A DNA stretch of 64,000 nt from Ga0077555 sp050250755 (GTDB lineage Bacteria; Pseudomonadota; Alphaproteobacteria; Rhizobiales; Hyphomicrobiaceae). The stretch covers positions 124,001 through 188,000 of the forward strand of contig JBFWOB010000004.1 of NCBI GenBank assembly GCA_050250755.1, written 5' to 3'. A program made the translations under genes and the position numbers. The notes beneath the pieces are model-generated. The model worked only from the letters and a program-made list of their open reading frames with translations, had not been told where the DNA came from and did not search any database. This document shows positions 1 through 9,819 of this stretch, one piece after another; positions within the stretch are counted from its first letter, which is position 1, and each line of letters begins with the position of its first letter.

Positions 1-675
1 GATCTCGGGGACGACGACCGGATGGCTGTCGTGGGACGCATGCGACGCGTGCAATTCGATACCAACCAGATCGTCTTTTCGCGGGGTGATCCCGGCCGGG
101 AGATCTACCTCGTGCTCGACGGCCGCATTCGCCTTTCCGTGCTGTCGCCAGAGGGGCGGGAGCTATCGTTCGCGCATGCGGGGGCAGGGGAGTTGTTCGG
201 CGAGATCGCGACGCTGGATGGTGGCGATCGGACGGCGGGTGCGACGGCGATCGGGCTGGTGAGTGCCATGACCCTCCCGCAACGGGCCTTGAACGAGCTC
301 ATCGAGAAAAATCCGAAGATCGCGAGTGCCGCCATCCGTTTCCTTTGCCAGCGTCTGCGCGAGACGGATCAGAAGCTAGAGGCCATTGCGCTGCATCGGG
401 TCGAAGTGCGGCTGGCGCGGTTGATCCTGTCGTCGCTCAAGCTGCGAGGCGCAGCGGCGAAGAATGGGGAGGTCAAGCTCGATCTCGGACTTTCGCAAAG
501 CGAGATAGGTCTTCTGATCGGCGCCAGCAGGCCGAAGGTCAATCTCGCGCTGACCGCGCTCGAGGACATGGGCGCGATCACCCGGTCTGGGAATGGGTAT
601 GTGTGCGACCTCGAGGTGCTCGGGTCTTTCGCGGATATGGAAGCGTCTGAGAGTGCGGATCCTGGCGCCGGCTAG
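1..675 (+). CDS. Crp/Fnr-family transcriptional regulator (5' end cut off by window)
   Basis: The frame is open back to base 1 and already reads LGDDDR before the first ATG at 22, so the true start lies outside the window. The N-terminal part is a cyclic-nucleotide-binding beta-roll (GDPGREIYLVLDGRI, then GELFGEIATLDGGDRTA, which matches the phosphate-binding cassette, with the Arg-Thr pair). A dimerisation helix follows, then a Crp-type helix-turn-helix (LSQSEIGLLIGASRPKVN). There are no Fnr-type cysteines in the visible part, so cAMP or another ligand is more likely than an Fe-S cluster. The target genes cannot be deduced; the next gene starts about 150 bases downstream. Confidence 0.9.
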   Translation, partial: DLGDDDRMAVVGRMRRVQFDTNQIVFSRGDPGREIYLVLDGRIRLSVLSPEGRELSFAHAGAGELFGEIATLDGGDRTAGATAIGLVSAMTLPQRALNELIEKNPKIASAAIRFLCQRLRETDQKLEAIALHRVEVRLARLILSSLKLRGAAAKNGEVKLDLGLSQSEIGLLIGASRPKVNLALTALEDMGAITRSGNGYVCDLEVLGSFADMEASESADPGAG

Positions 676-831
676 GTGCTCGCGCGACGATACTGGTGGT
701 GGGCGAGGTGGCAGTCATTGCATTCGAGTGACGACAACGATTAGCCTCAGTCATTGTCCACGGGGCCATAAATGCTCACTCGGCTGATCTATCGTCACCG
801 TGGAATTCGCTCCTCTCTCAGGAAATGCCTC

Positions 832-1818
832 ATGTCATCGATGTCTGTTCCGGGATGTCTACGTCGCGTTGCCGTTGTTGCCCTCACGGCGATCGGCGCG
901 GTTCTGTCTGGCCTTCCAGCATCGGCCCAGGATTGGCCCACAAAACCAGTACGCATCATCTACAACTACCCGGCAGGCACGGGCGGCGACGTGCTCACGC
1001 GCACTATCGCCGAGGCACTGAACAAGAAGCTGGGCCAGCCCTTCGTCGTCGAGAACCGATCGGGCGCGGCCGGCACGGTTGGCGTCGAGGCGGCATCGCA
1101 TTTTGCGCCGGCGGACGGGTACACCATCCTGTCCAGCCCCAATGCACCGATGGTTCTGCTGCCGCAATTGCGCAAGGTGGGTTACGATCCGAAGGATTTC
1201 CGGCCGATCGCGGCGGTCGGTGAATATGTCTATGGCTGGGCTGTCTTGCCGAGCCTGGGAGTGAAGACGGTTGCTGAGTTTGTTGCCCTGGCCAAATCCA
1301 AGCCAGGAGAGCTGACCTACTCATCGCCTGGCGTCGGCTCGGCGACCAATCTGCGCGGTGAGGCATTCAACATTCTCGCCGGCATGAATACTCTGCATAT
1401 TCCGTATCGCGGTGGTCCCGAGGCCTTGAACGACTTTCTCGCCGGGCGGGTCAGCGTGATGCTCGATAATGCGCACTATCCTCACGTCAAATCCGGCAAG
1501 GCGATCATGCTTGCGATGACGTCCAGCAAGCGTCACCCGGATTTTCCCGATGTGCCCACGATGGAAGAGGCCGGCTATAAAATAGATTTGCCGACCTGGC
1601 TCGCCTTCTACGCCATCAAGGGTATGCCGGAAGACATCGCTTTGAAGTTTGGCAAGGCCGTCGCGGAAGTTACGGCGGATCCGACGATCAGGCGCCGCAT
1701 GCTCGATATCGGCTTCTTCGCCATGGATGAGAAGCCCGAGCAGCTCGCCGAGATGAACAAGCGGGAGTTCAAGTCCTACGAGTCGTGGGTGAAACGCGCC
1801 AACCTGAAGCTCGACTGA
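832..1818 (+). CDS. Bug-family (tripartite tricarboxylate transporter) periplasmic binding protein
   Basis: A 328-residue secreted protein of the Bug/TctC family, which binds carboxylates or similar small anions in the periplasm. The start at 832 is preferred over the ATG at 772 because AGGAAA lies just upstream and it gives a clean signal peptide ending in ASAQ before DWPTKPVRIIYNYPAG, the family's N-terminal strand. GGDVLTRTIAEALNKKLGQPFVVENRSGAAG and PYRGGPEALNDFLAGRV are typical Bug segments. No TctA/TctB membrane genes are in the window, so it is an orphan receptor, as is common in this family. The ligand is unknown. Confidence 0.9.
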   Translation: MSSMSVPGCLRRVAVVALTAIGAVLSGLPASAQDWPTKPVRIIYNYPAGTGGDVLTRTIAEALNKKLGQPFVVENRSGAAGTVGVEAASHFAPADGYTILSSPNAPMVLLPQLRKVGYDPKDFRPIAAVGEYVYGWAVLPSLGVKTVAEFVALAKSKPGELTYSSPGVGSATNLRGEAFNILAGMNTLHIPYRGGPEALNDFLAGRVSVMLDNAHYPHVKSGKAIMLAMTSSKRHPDFPDVPTMEEAGYKIDLPTWLAFYAIKGMPEDIALKFGKAVAEVTADPTIRRRMLDIGFFAMDEKPEQLAEMNKREFKSYESWVKRANLKLD

Positions 1819-1862
1819 TGCGGGTTCGATGATGGGTCGCCGTTAGGGGCGATTGATTTTCT

Positions 1863-1894
1863 GAAGCGGGTTGCCAGTGGTGGCGACCCGCTTC
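1863..1894 (+). terminator. Stem-loop terminator after the Bug gene
   Basis: GAAGCGGGT (1863-1871) pairs perfectly with ACCCGCTTC (1886-1894). The stem extends inward through TGCCA/TGGCG with one wobble pair, leaving the loop GTGG. It lies 44 bases after the stop codon and is followed by only a weak T stretch (GCATTTG). It fits a Rho-independent terminator or 3'-end hairpin of the preceding gene. Confidence 0.7.
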
Positions 1895-2086
1895 GCATTT
1901 GAGGAGTGTCGTACTGCCGACCGCGGGTGGGTCGGGCGTCGGGCCTTGGCGGCTGAAACTTTTTGCGCGGCCTGTTTCCTGCGGAACAGCGTCGGATCGC
2001 CCCTGACGGCATCATCCAACCCATATCCGCTGATGAGCGGATGGACCGGGAAGTTGGACCTGACACGATAGCCAAGGGGTATTGCC

Positions 2087-2506
2087 ATGAACGCCTCCAT
2101 CAAGCGCCTTGCTCTTGCTGCCGCTCTCGTGACGATGGCGGCGGCAACGGCCACACCTTCGGCGGCAAACGAGGCGACCGGAGTCTGGTTGGATCACACC
2201 GGCCGCGGCGCTGTCGAGATCACCAACTGCGGTAGCGGGCTATGCGGCCGCATCGTTTGGCTGAAGAACGCCAGCCACGGCAGCGCGTGCGGCACGCAGG
2301 TCATCGGTAACGTCAAGGCTGTCGGCGGAGGAAAGTGGGACAACGGCTGGATTTATGACCCCGAGGCGAACGAGCGCTACAGCGTCGAAATCACGCCGCT
2401 CAGTGGCAATCGCCTGAAAGTTATGGGCTACATGGGAAGCAAGATGCTGAGCGAAACAATGACTTGGCGGCGCGCGCCGGCCGATCTCAAGCGCTGCGCG
2501 GCGTGA
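2087..2506 (+). CDS. DUF2147 secreted protein
   Basis: A 139-residue protein with a signal peptide (cleavage near SAANEA) and the DUF2147 signature. GVWLDHTGRGAVEI opens the domain, followed by the cysteine pair in NCGSGLCGRIVWLK, then GKWDNGWIYDPEANERY and LKVMGYMG. DUF2147 proteins are small periplasmic lipocalin-like barrels of unknown role, common in alphaproteobacteria. An AAGGGG ribosome site precedes the ATG. It is monocistronic, between the stem-loop at 1863 and a 400-base gap. Confidence 0.88.
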   Translation: MNASIKRLALAAALVTMAAATATPSAANEATGVWLDHTGRGAVEITNCGSGLCGRIVWLKNASHGSACGTQVIGNVKAVGGGKWDNGWIYDPEANERYSVEITPLSGNRLKVMGYMGSKMLSETMTWRRAPADLKRCAA

Positions 2507-2906
2507 AAAGCCCGCCTCTGAGGCACGCTGGCGCCGGGCCGGATGGGGCGACGTCAACACCTCCATTCGGTCACGGCGCTTCTGTGGCTCGTGGCGGCGG
2601 CCAGACCCAGCGGTGGTCTCCGCCTCCGGCCTCGCAGGAGCCGCCAGCTCCATTATTCATAAAGACTTGCCACGGACATGCCGCGCTCATAGCCCGTCGT
2701 TCAGTAAACCTTGTGTGATAAATCGAGCGTCGGCATAGTCGTTTGCTGAACAACCTGCTTAAGGAATGTACACGATTTGTGATTAATGCTGGATGGCAAT
2801 TGGAGAACCGCCAGCTAAGGTGAAATGGGGGCAAGGCTAAAATGCACGCACCTGAGGTGGCGGCCCCGAAGATCTTTCGCGTATCCAGGCAAGGATTCGC
2901 TTTTCC
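2507..2906. other. Intergenic region before the RND efflux genes
   Basis: No convincing gene. The right half (2660-2850) is more AT-rich than its surroundings and is the likely promoter region of the efflux operon, but no clear -35/-10 pair or operator stands out. Open frames across it have no recognisable protein features. Confidence 0.4.
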
Positions 2907-5900
2907 ATGATCGGCATAGTCCGCATCGCTCTGACGCGGCCGTATACGTTTGTCGTTTTGGCCCTGGCGATTCTGATTGTCGGGCCGCTCAGCGCGTTGC
3001 GGATGCCGGTCGATATTTTTCCCGATATCCGTATCCCCGTCATCGCTGTCATCTGGAGCTACACCGGGTTGCAACCCGACCAGATGACCGGGCGCATCAT
3101 CACCCAGTCGCAACGCGGCCTGACGACGACGGTGAACGACATCGAGCATCTCGAGGCGACGTCTTACAACGGTCTCGGCATCATCAAGATCTTCTTCCAG
3201 CCCAACGTCGACATTCGCATCGCCAACGCCCAGGTGACGGCGGTGATGCAGACCACCGTGAAACAGCTTCCAGCCGGTGCCACGCCCCCACTTATCCTCA
3301 ATTACAACGCATCGACAGTTCCCATTATTCAGCTTGCGCTCTCCGGCGCGGGCCTTTCGGAACAACAGCTTGCCGATCTTGGATTGAACACCGTCAGGAC
3401 GCCTCTCGTGACGGTTCCAGGCGCCGCCATTCCGTATCCCTACGGCGGGAAAACGCGCCAGGTCCAGATCGACCTCGATCCGTCGGCCATGCAGGCGAGG
3501 GGTCTTTCAGGGCAGGACGTAGCGAATGCCCTTGCGGCGCAGAACCTGATCATTCCCGTTGGCTCGCAAAAGATCGGAACGCTGGAATACGGCATTCAGC
3601 TCAATAACTCGCCGAAATCGATGGCAGAGCTAGGTGACTTGCCGATCAAGTACGTCAACGGCGCGATGGTCTACATTCGCGATGTCGCCCAAGTCCGTGA
3701 CGGAAATCCGCCGCAGACGAATATCGTGCATGTCGATGGCGCGCGCTCCGTACTCATGCAGATCCTCAAGAACGGGTCCATCTCGACGCTGTCGATTATT
3801 GCCGGCGTCAAGGAGAAGGTGGAGCAGCTCAAGACGATCTTGCCGGCGAACATGAACGTCGATCTGATCGGCGATCAGTCCGTGTTCGTCAGCGCAGCCG
3901 TCAGCGGCGTCATCAAGGAAGGTGTCCTGGCCGCGGCGCTCACCAGCCTCATGATCCTGATCTTTTTGGGAAGCTGGCGGTCGACCGTCATCATTGCCAC
4001 GTCGATACCGCTATCGATCCTCGGATCGATCGCCATCCTTTCAGCCTTGGGCGAGACGCTCAACATTATGACGCTGGGCGGTCTCGCGCTCGCGGTCGGC
4101 ATTCTCGTCGACGACGCGACCGTTACGATCGAGAACATCAACTGGCATCTGGAGCAGGGCAAGGACGTCGAGGCGTCGATCATGGACGGCGCGGCGCAGA
4201 TCGTGACGCCGGCGTTCGTCTCGCTGCTCTGCATCTGCATCGTGTTCGTGCCGATGTTCTTCCTGCCGGGCGTGTCGCGATTCCTGTTCGTGCCGATGGC
4301 CGAGGCAGTGATGGCTGCCATGGTGTGCTCGTTCCTGCTCTCGCGCACGCTGGTGCCGACAATGGCCAACTATCTTCTGCGCAAGCATGAGCCGCACGCC
4401 CATGGTGTGGATGGGCCAGCGTCCCGCAATCCGTTGATGCGCTTCCAGCGGGCCTTCGAACGCCACTTCGAGCGCATCCGTGTTGGTTATCGCGAGATCC
4501 TCGAGATGGCGCTTGGACATCGGCGCGTTTTCGTGGTCGGCTTCATGGCTTTCATTCTGGGATCGTTCGCGCTCATCCCCTATCTCGGCCGCGATTTTTT
4601 CCCGACTGTCGACGCCGGGCAAATCCTGATGCACGCCAGGGTCAAGGTGGGAACCCGGGTCGAGGAAACCGCCAATCAGTTCGCCGAAATTCAAAAGGCT
4701 ATCCGGCAGCTCATTCCACCGCACGAACTTGCGACCGTCGTCGACAATATCGGCCTCCCGGTCAGCGGCATCAACACGACCTATAATGCGACCGGCACCA
4801 TCGGAACGCAGGATGGCGATGTCCAGATCAAGCTCGCGGAAGGCCACCGTCCGACCGCCGAGTACGTGCGGCTTCTCCGTGAGGAGTTGCCGGCGCGCTT
4901 TCCTGGCGTAGTCTTTTCCTTTCTGCCGGCAGACATCATCAGCCAGATCCTGAACTTCGGCGCGCCCGCGCCGATCGATGTGCAGGTTCGCGGTCCGGAC
5001 CTGCAAGCCAACTATCGGTATGCGGGCGAGCTGCTACGGCGACTGCGGCATGTGCCCGGATTGGCCGACGCACGCATTCAGCAATCCCTCAGCGCTCCGG
5101 GGTTCGATGTCGCCGTTGACCGCACGCGCGCGCAGTATGTGGGCCTGACGGCACGCGACGTGACCAACAGCATGGTCGTCAATCTGGCCGGCTCGAGCCA
5201 GGTTGCCCCGACCTACTGGCTGAATCCGGAGAACGGCGTCACCTATTCGGTCGTCATGCAGACGCCGCAGTACCAGATCGACTCGCTCAGTGCGCTTCGA
5301 AGTCTTTCGATCACCGGCCCGAACCCAGGCTCGCAAACGCTTGGTGGTCTCGCGGACATCGATCGTGTGGCGCGGAGCGCGGTTGTTTCGCAATACAACA
5401 TTCAGCCGATGATCCAGATCTTCGGAACACCCCAGGATCGCGATCTCGGTGCAGTGGCTGCCGATGTGCAGAAGGTCGTCGACGAAATGGCATCGAGCCG
5501 GCCGCGCGGCGCCCAGGTGTATTTGATGGGGCAGGTGCGGACGATGAATAGTGCCTTTGCGGGGCTGCTATTCGGACTTCTAGGAGCGATCGTCCTGATC
5601 TATCTCCTGATTGTCGTGAATTTCCAGTCCTGGAGTGATCCCTTCGTCATTATCGCCGCCTTGCCAGCCGCTTTGGCCGGCATCGTCTGGACCTTGTTCG
5701 CGACGTCGACGACGCTCTCCGTGCCGGCGCTGACAGGCGCAATCATGTGCATGGGCGTTGCCACTGCCAACTCGGTCCTCGTCATCAGCTTCGCGCGTGA
5801 GCGTCTTGCGGAGCTTGGCGATCCAACGCGAGCGGCCATCGAGGCGGGCTTCGTTCGCTTCAGACCGGTCCTCATGACGGCACTCGCCATGATCATCGGC

Positions 5901-6089
5901 ATGGCGCCAATGGCATTTGGCCTCGGCGAGGGCGGCGAGCAGAATGCGCCCCTCGGCCGCGCCGTCATCGGTGGCCTCGTGTTTGCGACCATTGCGACCT
6001 TGTTATTCGTGCCGGTGGTCTTCAGCATGGTACATAGCCGTGCCGTCACGGTCGCCGAGCCCCCAACGGGAGAGCCGCATGTCGCTTGA
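2907..6089 (+). CDS. RND efflux transporter, inner-membrane permease (HAE1-like)
   Basis: A 1060-residue proton-driven efflux pump that would form the inner-membrane trimer of a tripartite pump. The usual two-fold RND plan is visible: TM1 at residues 10-30, a large periplasmic loop, a TM2-6 bundle starting near residue 340, TM7 near 545, a second loop and TM8-12 at the C-terminus. GGLALAVGILVDDATVTIEN in TM4 carries the Asp-Asp proton-relay pair. No Cus/Czc metal motif was noticed, so a hydrophobe/drug (HAE1-like) substrate is more likely. The adaptor gene follows with an 11-base overlap, so the two are translated together. No outer-membrane channel gene is nearby. Confidence 0.92.
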   Translation: MIGIVRIALTRPYTFVVLALAILIVGPLSALRMPVDIFPDIRIPVIAVIWSYTGLQPDQMTGRIITQSQRGLTTTVNDIEHLEATSYNGLGIIKIFFQPNVDIRIANAQVTAVMQTTVKQLPAGATPPLILNYNASTVPIIQLALSGAGLSEQQLADLGLNTVRTPLVTVPGAAIPYPYGGKTRQVQIDLDPSAMQARGLSGQDVANALAAQNLIIPVGSQKIGTLEYGIQLNNSPKSMAELGDLPIKYVNGAMVYIRDVAQVRDGNPPQTNIVHVDGARSVLMQILKNGSISTLSIIAGVKEKVEQLKTILPANMNVDLIGDQSVFVSAAVSGVIKEGVLAAALTSLMILIFLGSWRSTVIIATSIPLSILGSIAILSALGETLNIMTLGGLALAVGILVDDATVTIENINWHLEQGKDVEASIMDGAAQIVTPAFVSLLCICIVFVPMFFLPGVSRFLFVPMAEAVMAAMVCSFLLSRTLVPTMANYLLRKHEPHAHGVDGPASRNPLMRFQRAFERHFERIRVGYREILEMALGHRRVFVVGFMAFILGSFALIPYLGRDFFPTVDAGQILMHARVKVGTRVEETANQFAEIQKAIRQLIPPHELATVVDNIGLPVSGINTTYNATGTIGTQDGDVQIKLAEGHRPTAEYVRLLREELPARFPGVVFSFLPADIISQILNFGAPAPIDVQVRGPDLQANYRYAGELLRRLRHVPGLADARIQQSLSAPGFDVAVDRTRAQYVGLTARDVTNSMVVNLAGSSQVAPTYWLNPENGVTYSVVMQTPQYQIDSLSALRSLSITGPNPGSQTLGGLADIDRVARSAVVSQYNIQPMIQIFGTPQDRDLGAVAADVQKVVDEMASSRPRGAQVYLMGQVRTMNSAFAGLLFGLLGAIVLIYLLIVVNFQSWSDPFVIIAALPAALAGIVWTLFATSTTLSVPALTGAIMCMGVATANSVLVISFARERLAELGDPTRAAIEAGFVRFRPVLMTALAMIIGMAPMAFGLGEGGEQNAPLGRAVIGGLVFATIATLLFVPVVFSMVHSRAVTVAEPPTGEPHVA

Positions 6090-7287
6090 TGCCGAGCCGA
6101 GCTCCGTCGTGTCGCGACGAGGGCTGAGGGTGGCCGCCGCGATTTTGGCCATTATTTTTATCGCGGTCGTTGCCATTGGCCTGGGTCAGCGCAAGACCGC
6201 GGATGCTCGTCTCCAGAAGTGGACCGAGGAACAGGCGGTGCCCACCGTTGCCGTCGCCAAGCCGGACACGCGTGGCCGCAAAGACAGCCTCGATCTGCCG
6301 GGGCGGCTCGAAGCCTACTCGCAAGCCCAACTCTTTGCGCGCGTGAGCGGCTATCTGAAAGACTGGAAGGCGGACATCGGGACCAAGGTGAAGGCCGGAC
6401 AGGTCCTCGCGGAGATCGATGCCCCGGATCTCGATCAGCAAATGATGCAGGCCCGCGCCAATCTTGCGAGCGCACAAGCCAATGCCGAACTCGCTGCCGC
6501 CACGTTGGAACGCGGCCAATCGCTGATGCCGAAGGGGGCCATCTCCAAGCAGGATCTCGATCAGCGCAGCGCCGACGCCAACAACAAAAGATCTCTCGTC
6601 GAGGCCATGCGAGCCGACCTCGACCGCACACGCGTGCTGGAGAACTACAAGCGCATTGTCGCCCCATTCGACGGGCTCGTGACGGCAAGAACCACGGATG
6701 TCGGTGCGTTGATCAATGCTGGCGCAAACGGTGGGGGCGCCTTGTTTGTCGTCTCCGATGTCAGCCGCCTCCGCGTCTACGTCAATGTTCCGCAGAATTT
6801 CGTGCCGAGCGTGAAGGTCGGTTCCAAGGCGCAGTTGACTGTGCCGGAATATCCGGGACGAACTTTTCCCGCTACGGTCGAGGCGTCGGCGCAGTCGGTT
6901 GATGCGGCATCAGGCACGACGCGCATGCAGCTTGTCGTCGACAATACGAGCGGCGCGCTGATGACGGGCGCCTACACCAATGTCCGTCTCGAACTCAGCT
7001 CTCCGGATATCGCAATCAATGTTCCCGCGAGCGCATTGATATTCAACCAGTCCGGGCTGCTGGTGGCGACGGTCGGCGACGACGAGCGGATCGCCTTGAA
7101 GCGCGTCGTCATTTCCCGCGATCTCGGCCGCGTTGTGGAAATCGGAAGCGGCCTCACGCCGGACGATCGTGTTGTCGAGTCACCGCCTGATGGTATCGCC
7201 GATGGAGATCGCGTGCGCATCGTTGGCCGTGGGACCAGCAGCGAAGCGAAATCGGCGAAGGACGCCTCGCCGAGGCCGAATGGTTAG
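6079..7287 (+). CDS. RND efflux periplasmic adaptor (membrane fusion protein)
   Basis: A 402-residue MFP/HlyD-type adaptor linking the RND permease to an outer-membrane channel. The start at 6079, with GGGAGAG upstream, gives an N-terminal membrane anchor (residues about 13-35). The order is then: lipoyl half (GRLEAYSQAQLFARVSGYLKD), alpha-hairpin (about 120-190), second lipoyl half (RIVAPFDGLVTARTTDVGAL), beta-barrel (LRVYVNVPQNFVPSV) and membrane-proximal domain. The frame is open for 162 bases further upstream, but that stretch lies inside the RND gene in another frame. The permease-then-adaptor order is the reverse of acrAB. Confidence 0.92.
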   Translation: MSLDAEPSSVVSRRGLRVAAAILAIIFIAVVAIGLGQRKTADARLQKWTEEQAVPTVAVAKPDTRGRKDSLDLPGRLEAYSQAQLFARVSGYLKDWKADIGTKVKAGQVLAEIDAPDLDQQMMQARANLASAQANAELAAATLERGQSLMPKGAISKQDLDQRSADANNKRSLVEAMRADLDRTRVLENYKRIVAPFDGLVTARTTDVGALINAGANGGGALFVVSDVSRLRVYVNVPQNFVPSVKVGSKAQLTVPEYPGRTFPATVEASAQSVDAASGTTRMQLVVDNTSGALMTGAYTNVRLELSSPDIAINVPASALIFNQSGLLVATVGDDERIALKRVVISRDLGRVVEIGSGLTPDDRVVESPPDGIADGDRVRIVGRGTSSEAKSAKDASPRPNG

Positions 7288-7326
7288 AAGATTTCCAGCG
7301 CGTCCTTTCTCGGCAATGTGATCGGG

Positions 7327-7860
7327 TTACTGCTTCGGCACGACGCCGCAGGCGATGCGACCTTTCCCGCCGCCATTTTCCGGTTGATCCGTGTAGTTGT
7401 CGCCGCCTTCATGGATGACAAGGGCGCGCCCCTCGACATCGGCCAACTTCAACCTCGGAGCCGTCACGGTTTGGTTGATGCCTTTATCCGTTGCCTTCAG
7501 TAGCGGCAGGTCGCCTTTGTGCCCGGCGCCCTTCGGACCTTTGTGCGACTTCTTATGGTCCGGATCGAAATGGCCGCCAGCAGCGAGACCGGCCGTCATC
7601 TTGCCGTCCTTCATTGCGGACGCACAGTCCCCTTGCTCATGGACATGGAATCCGTGCTGCGCCTTTGTGAGACCAGTGACCGAGACCTTGAATTTGACGC
7701 CACTCTTCGCTTCCGAGACGGCGACCGTGCCGATCTTGTCGCCAATGCCGGTATCGGAAATGCGATTGATGTCTACGGTCAGTTCTTGGGCAATCGCCAC
7801 GCCGGTCGCAACCAGCAAAGCTACAGACGAAATGCCAAGGACGGGCATGGATCGAGTCAT
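7327..7860 (-). CDS. sodC: Periplasmic Cu/Zn superoxide dismutase
   Basis: A 177-residue enzyme dismutating superoxide to H2O2 in the periplasm. The ATG at 7860 has GGAGG six bases upstream, and a signal peptide ends near AIAQE. The metal site is complete: HGFHVHEQGDC (copper ligands and first disulfide Cys), GGHFDPDHKKSHKGP plus HKGDLP (zinc ligands), and ALVIHEGGDNY with RIACGV (last copper His, Arg guiding superoxide, second Cys). It is convergent with the adaptor gene, 39 bases apart. Confidence 0.95.
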   Translation of the reverse strand: MTRSMPVLGISSVALLVATGVAIAQELTVDINRISDTGIGDKIGTVAVSEAKSGVKFKVSVTGLTKAQHGFHVHEQGDCASAMKDGKMTAGLAAGGHFDPDHKKSHKGPKGAGHKGDLPLLKATDKGINQTVTAPRLKLADVEGRALVIHEGGDNYTDQPENGGGKGRIACGVVPKQ

Positions 7861-8273
7861 GATGAACCTCCGACAGCGTGCGATTACAACGGCGGCGCAG
7901 CCCTGAGGTTCCGGCATAGGCTTCGGCGAAGGCGCGTTACAGCGAGGCGGACGGGCAACTTCCATCATCACGGACTTGTCACGTCCCGTCCTGCAGTCCG
8001 TCTGTAGGATGGATGCGTTATCACGTTCTCTTCATTCCACCAGGCAACGGGAAATGGAACGCCCGGATCGGTGCGGTCGTTCCAGAGAAGCGCTGAACTC
8101 TCGTCGTGTGATTGCCGACCGCACCCGCATCGCGAGCAGAAGTAGGCGCGGAGCCGAGGCGCGAACGTATGAGCGACAGAATCGCGGACTAAGAACGGAC
8201 GAGCATCGGTAATGGTGGCGGTGCTTGAAGCGCGAAACCAATCAAAGGTTGGCGCCGTCGTGGCGGGAATTTT
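7861..8273. other. Divergent intergenic region sodC / acyltransferase
   Basis: 413 bases between two divergent genes. It must hold both promoters, but no strong consensus pair is visible. No open frame in it resembles a known protein. Confidence 0.4.
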
Positions 8274-9455
8274 ATGCTGAGCACTCTCATTGACAATACG
8301 CGCCCACGGAGAAGCGAAGGCCTCGTCGAGGCAAAGCCTAGTCGCATAATTTCAGTCGATGTGTTGCGGGGATTCGCTATCTTTTGGATTGTCGGCGGCG
8401 ATGGTATCGCTTGGTCGTTGCGAGATATGTCGCGCAATTCGACAGCCGTCGTAGCCGAAATCGGAGAGTTTATCGGCGATCAGTTCCATCATGCGCCATG
8501 GGAGGGCTTTCGCTTCTACGACCTTATATTTCCGCTTTTCATATTCACGACAGGCGTGGCAATTCCCCTCTCCTTGAAACGCTTGGTAGAACGCGAGGGT
8601 TCGCTCACAGCTACCCTTCGTGTGCTGCGCCGGTCGGTGCTGCTTTTCGTGCTAGGGTTGGTCTATTACGGCGGCGCAAGTAGCTTGTGGCCGCACGTCA
8701 GGCTGCTTGGTGTGCTGCAGCGGATTGCGATCTGTTATTTGCTCGCATCCATTCTGTTCTTGAGTTTTGGCGTGCGCGGCCTTTTGGCTACGATCGCGAT
8801 TGTGCTCGTTGGTTATTGGGCTTTACTTACCTTCGTTCCTGTTCCGGGAATTGGTGCCGGTTCATATGAAAAATCCGCTAATTTAGCGTTCTGGGTCGAC
8901 CAGAATTATCTTCCGGGGAAGAAGTGGGCCGGTAATTGGGATCCGGAAGGACTGCTGAGCACATTACCCGCCGCCGCTACATGCCTGATTGGCGTCATCG
9001 CCGGTTTAGCGTTGATGCGACAGGAGATCAATTCCCAAAAAAAATCTCTTTATCTGATCTTTGGCGGGGCCATCATGGTGGCTTCGGGCTATCTCTGGGG
9101 TTTGCAATTTCCGATTATCAAGGGAATATGGACATCATCGTTTGTGCTTGTCGCCGGTGGATACAGCCTGATTCTGCTCGGCGCAATGCACCAGCTCATT
9201 GACGTGTGGCATGTCAGACGGTGGTCGATTGTGTTTGTCTGGATTGGTGCCAATGCGGTCACGATCTACTTTCTGAACAACGTCATCTACTTTGAAGGCT
9301 TCGCCAACAGGTTCGTCGGGGGAGATATAGCCGCGTTCTTTGACAACGCGATCGCTTCCGGAACGGGTCGGCTGATCGGCTATGCCGGAGGATTGACCGT
9401 CGCGATACTGATCGCCCGGCTCCTTTATGCTCGGCAAATCTATCTGCGGGTCTGA
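8274..9455 (+). CDS. NagX/DUF5009-type membrane acyltransferase (heparan-alpha-glucosaminide acetyltransferase-like)
   Basis: A 393-residue integral membrane protein with roughly ten hydrophobic segments. RIISVDVLRGFAIFWIVGG and WEGFRFYDLIFPLFIFTTGV are the hallmark segments of the DUF1624/DUF5009 (YeiB/HGSNAT-like) family, whose members move acyl groups across the membrane to sugars. RLLGVLQRIAICYLLAS and WDPEGLLSTLPAAATCLIGV are also typical. Base composition is visibly lower in GC (nearer 52%) than in the flanking genes, suggesting acquisition by transfer. The acceptor is unknown; no sugar-catabolic genes adjoin it. Confidence 0.85.
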   Translation: MLSTLIDNTRPRRSEGLVEAKPSRIISVDVLRGFAIFWIVGGDGIAWSLRDMSRNSTAVVAEIGEFIGDQFHHAPWEGFRFYDLIFPLFIFTTGVAIPLSLKRLVEREGSLTATLRVLRRSVLLFVLGLVYYGGASSLWPHVRLLGVLQRIAICYLLASILFLSFGVRGLLATIAIVLVGYWALLTFVPVPGIGAGSYEKSANLAFWVDQNYLPGKKWAGNWDPEGLLSTLPAAATCLIGVIAGLALMRQEINSQKKSLYLIFGGAIMVASGYLWGLQFPIIKGIWTSSFVLVAGGYSLILLGAMHQLIDVWHVRRWSIVFVWIGANAVTIYFLNNVIYFEGFANRFVGGDIAAFFDNAIASGTGRLIGYAGGLTVAILIARLLYARQIYLRV

Positions 9456-9819
9456 GGCAGCCCCGACATACCGCTCCGCTCACACCGTCACTGGCTCTCT
9501 CGATGGAGCTGCGGGGACAATGGCTGCGCGTACGGCTTGATTGACGGGACCAAGCAGTTGACGCCTGCCGGCGATGGATACGGCCAAGCTCTGGGCAGTC
9601 AAAGTAGTTCTACGGGTGGCATTCACCGTCGCTGCAGAAGTCTTCACGCTGGCGCGCAGGAACATTCGTTAAGATCAAGTTTCTAGGTTTGCATACCGGC
9701 TTGTTTGCGCTAGTGATCGGGGCGCGTGCGGCAAGACGCTGAGACTTGTTGCGCGAAACCCCAAAGCTCCCAGGGAGGACTGCCCGGCACCAAGGGCAGA
9801 TGACGTTCAAGAGGCTCTC
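9456..9819. other. Intergenic region before the Fe/polyamine-type ABC operon
   Basis: 364 bases with no supportable gene. It presumably carries the promoter of the operon starting at 9820. I see no clear Fur/Irr-type palindrome. Confidence 0.4.

Noticed and set aside
2571..5006. Long minus-strand ORFs opposite the RND gene
   Set aside because: They are antisense shadows of high-GC coding DNA, rich in Arg/His and without domains.
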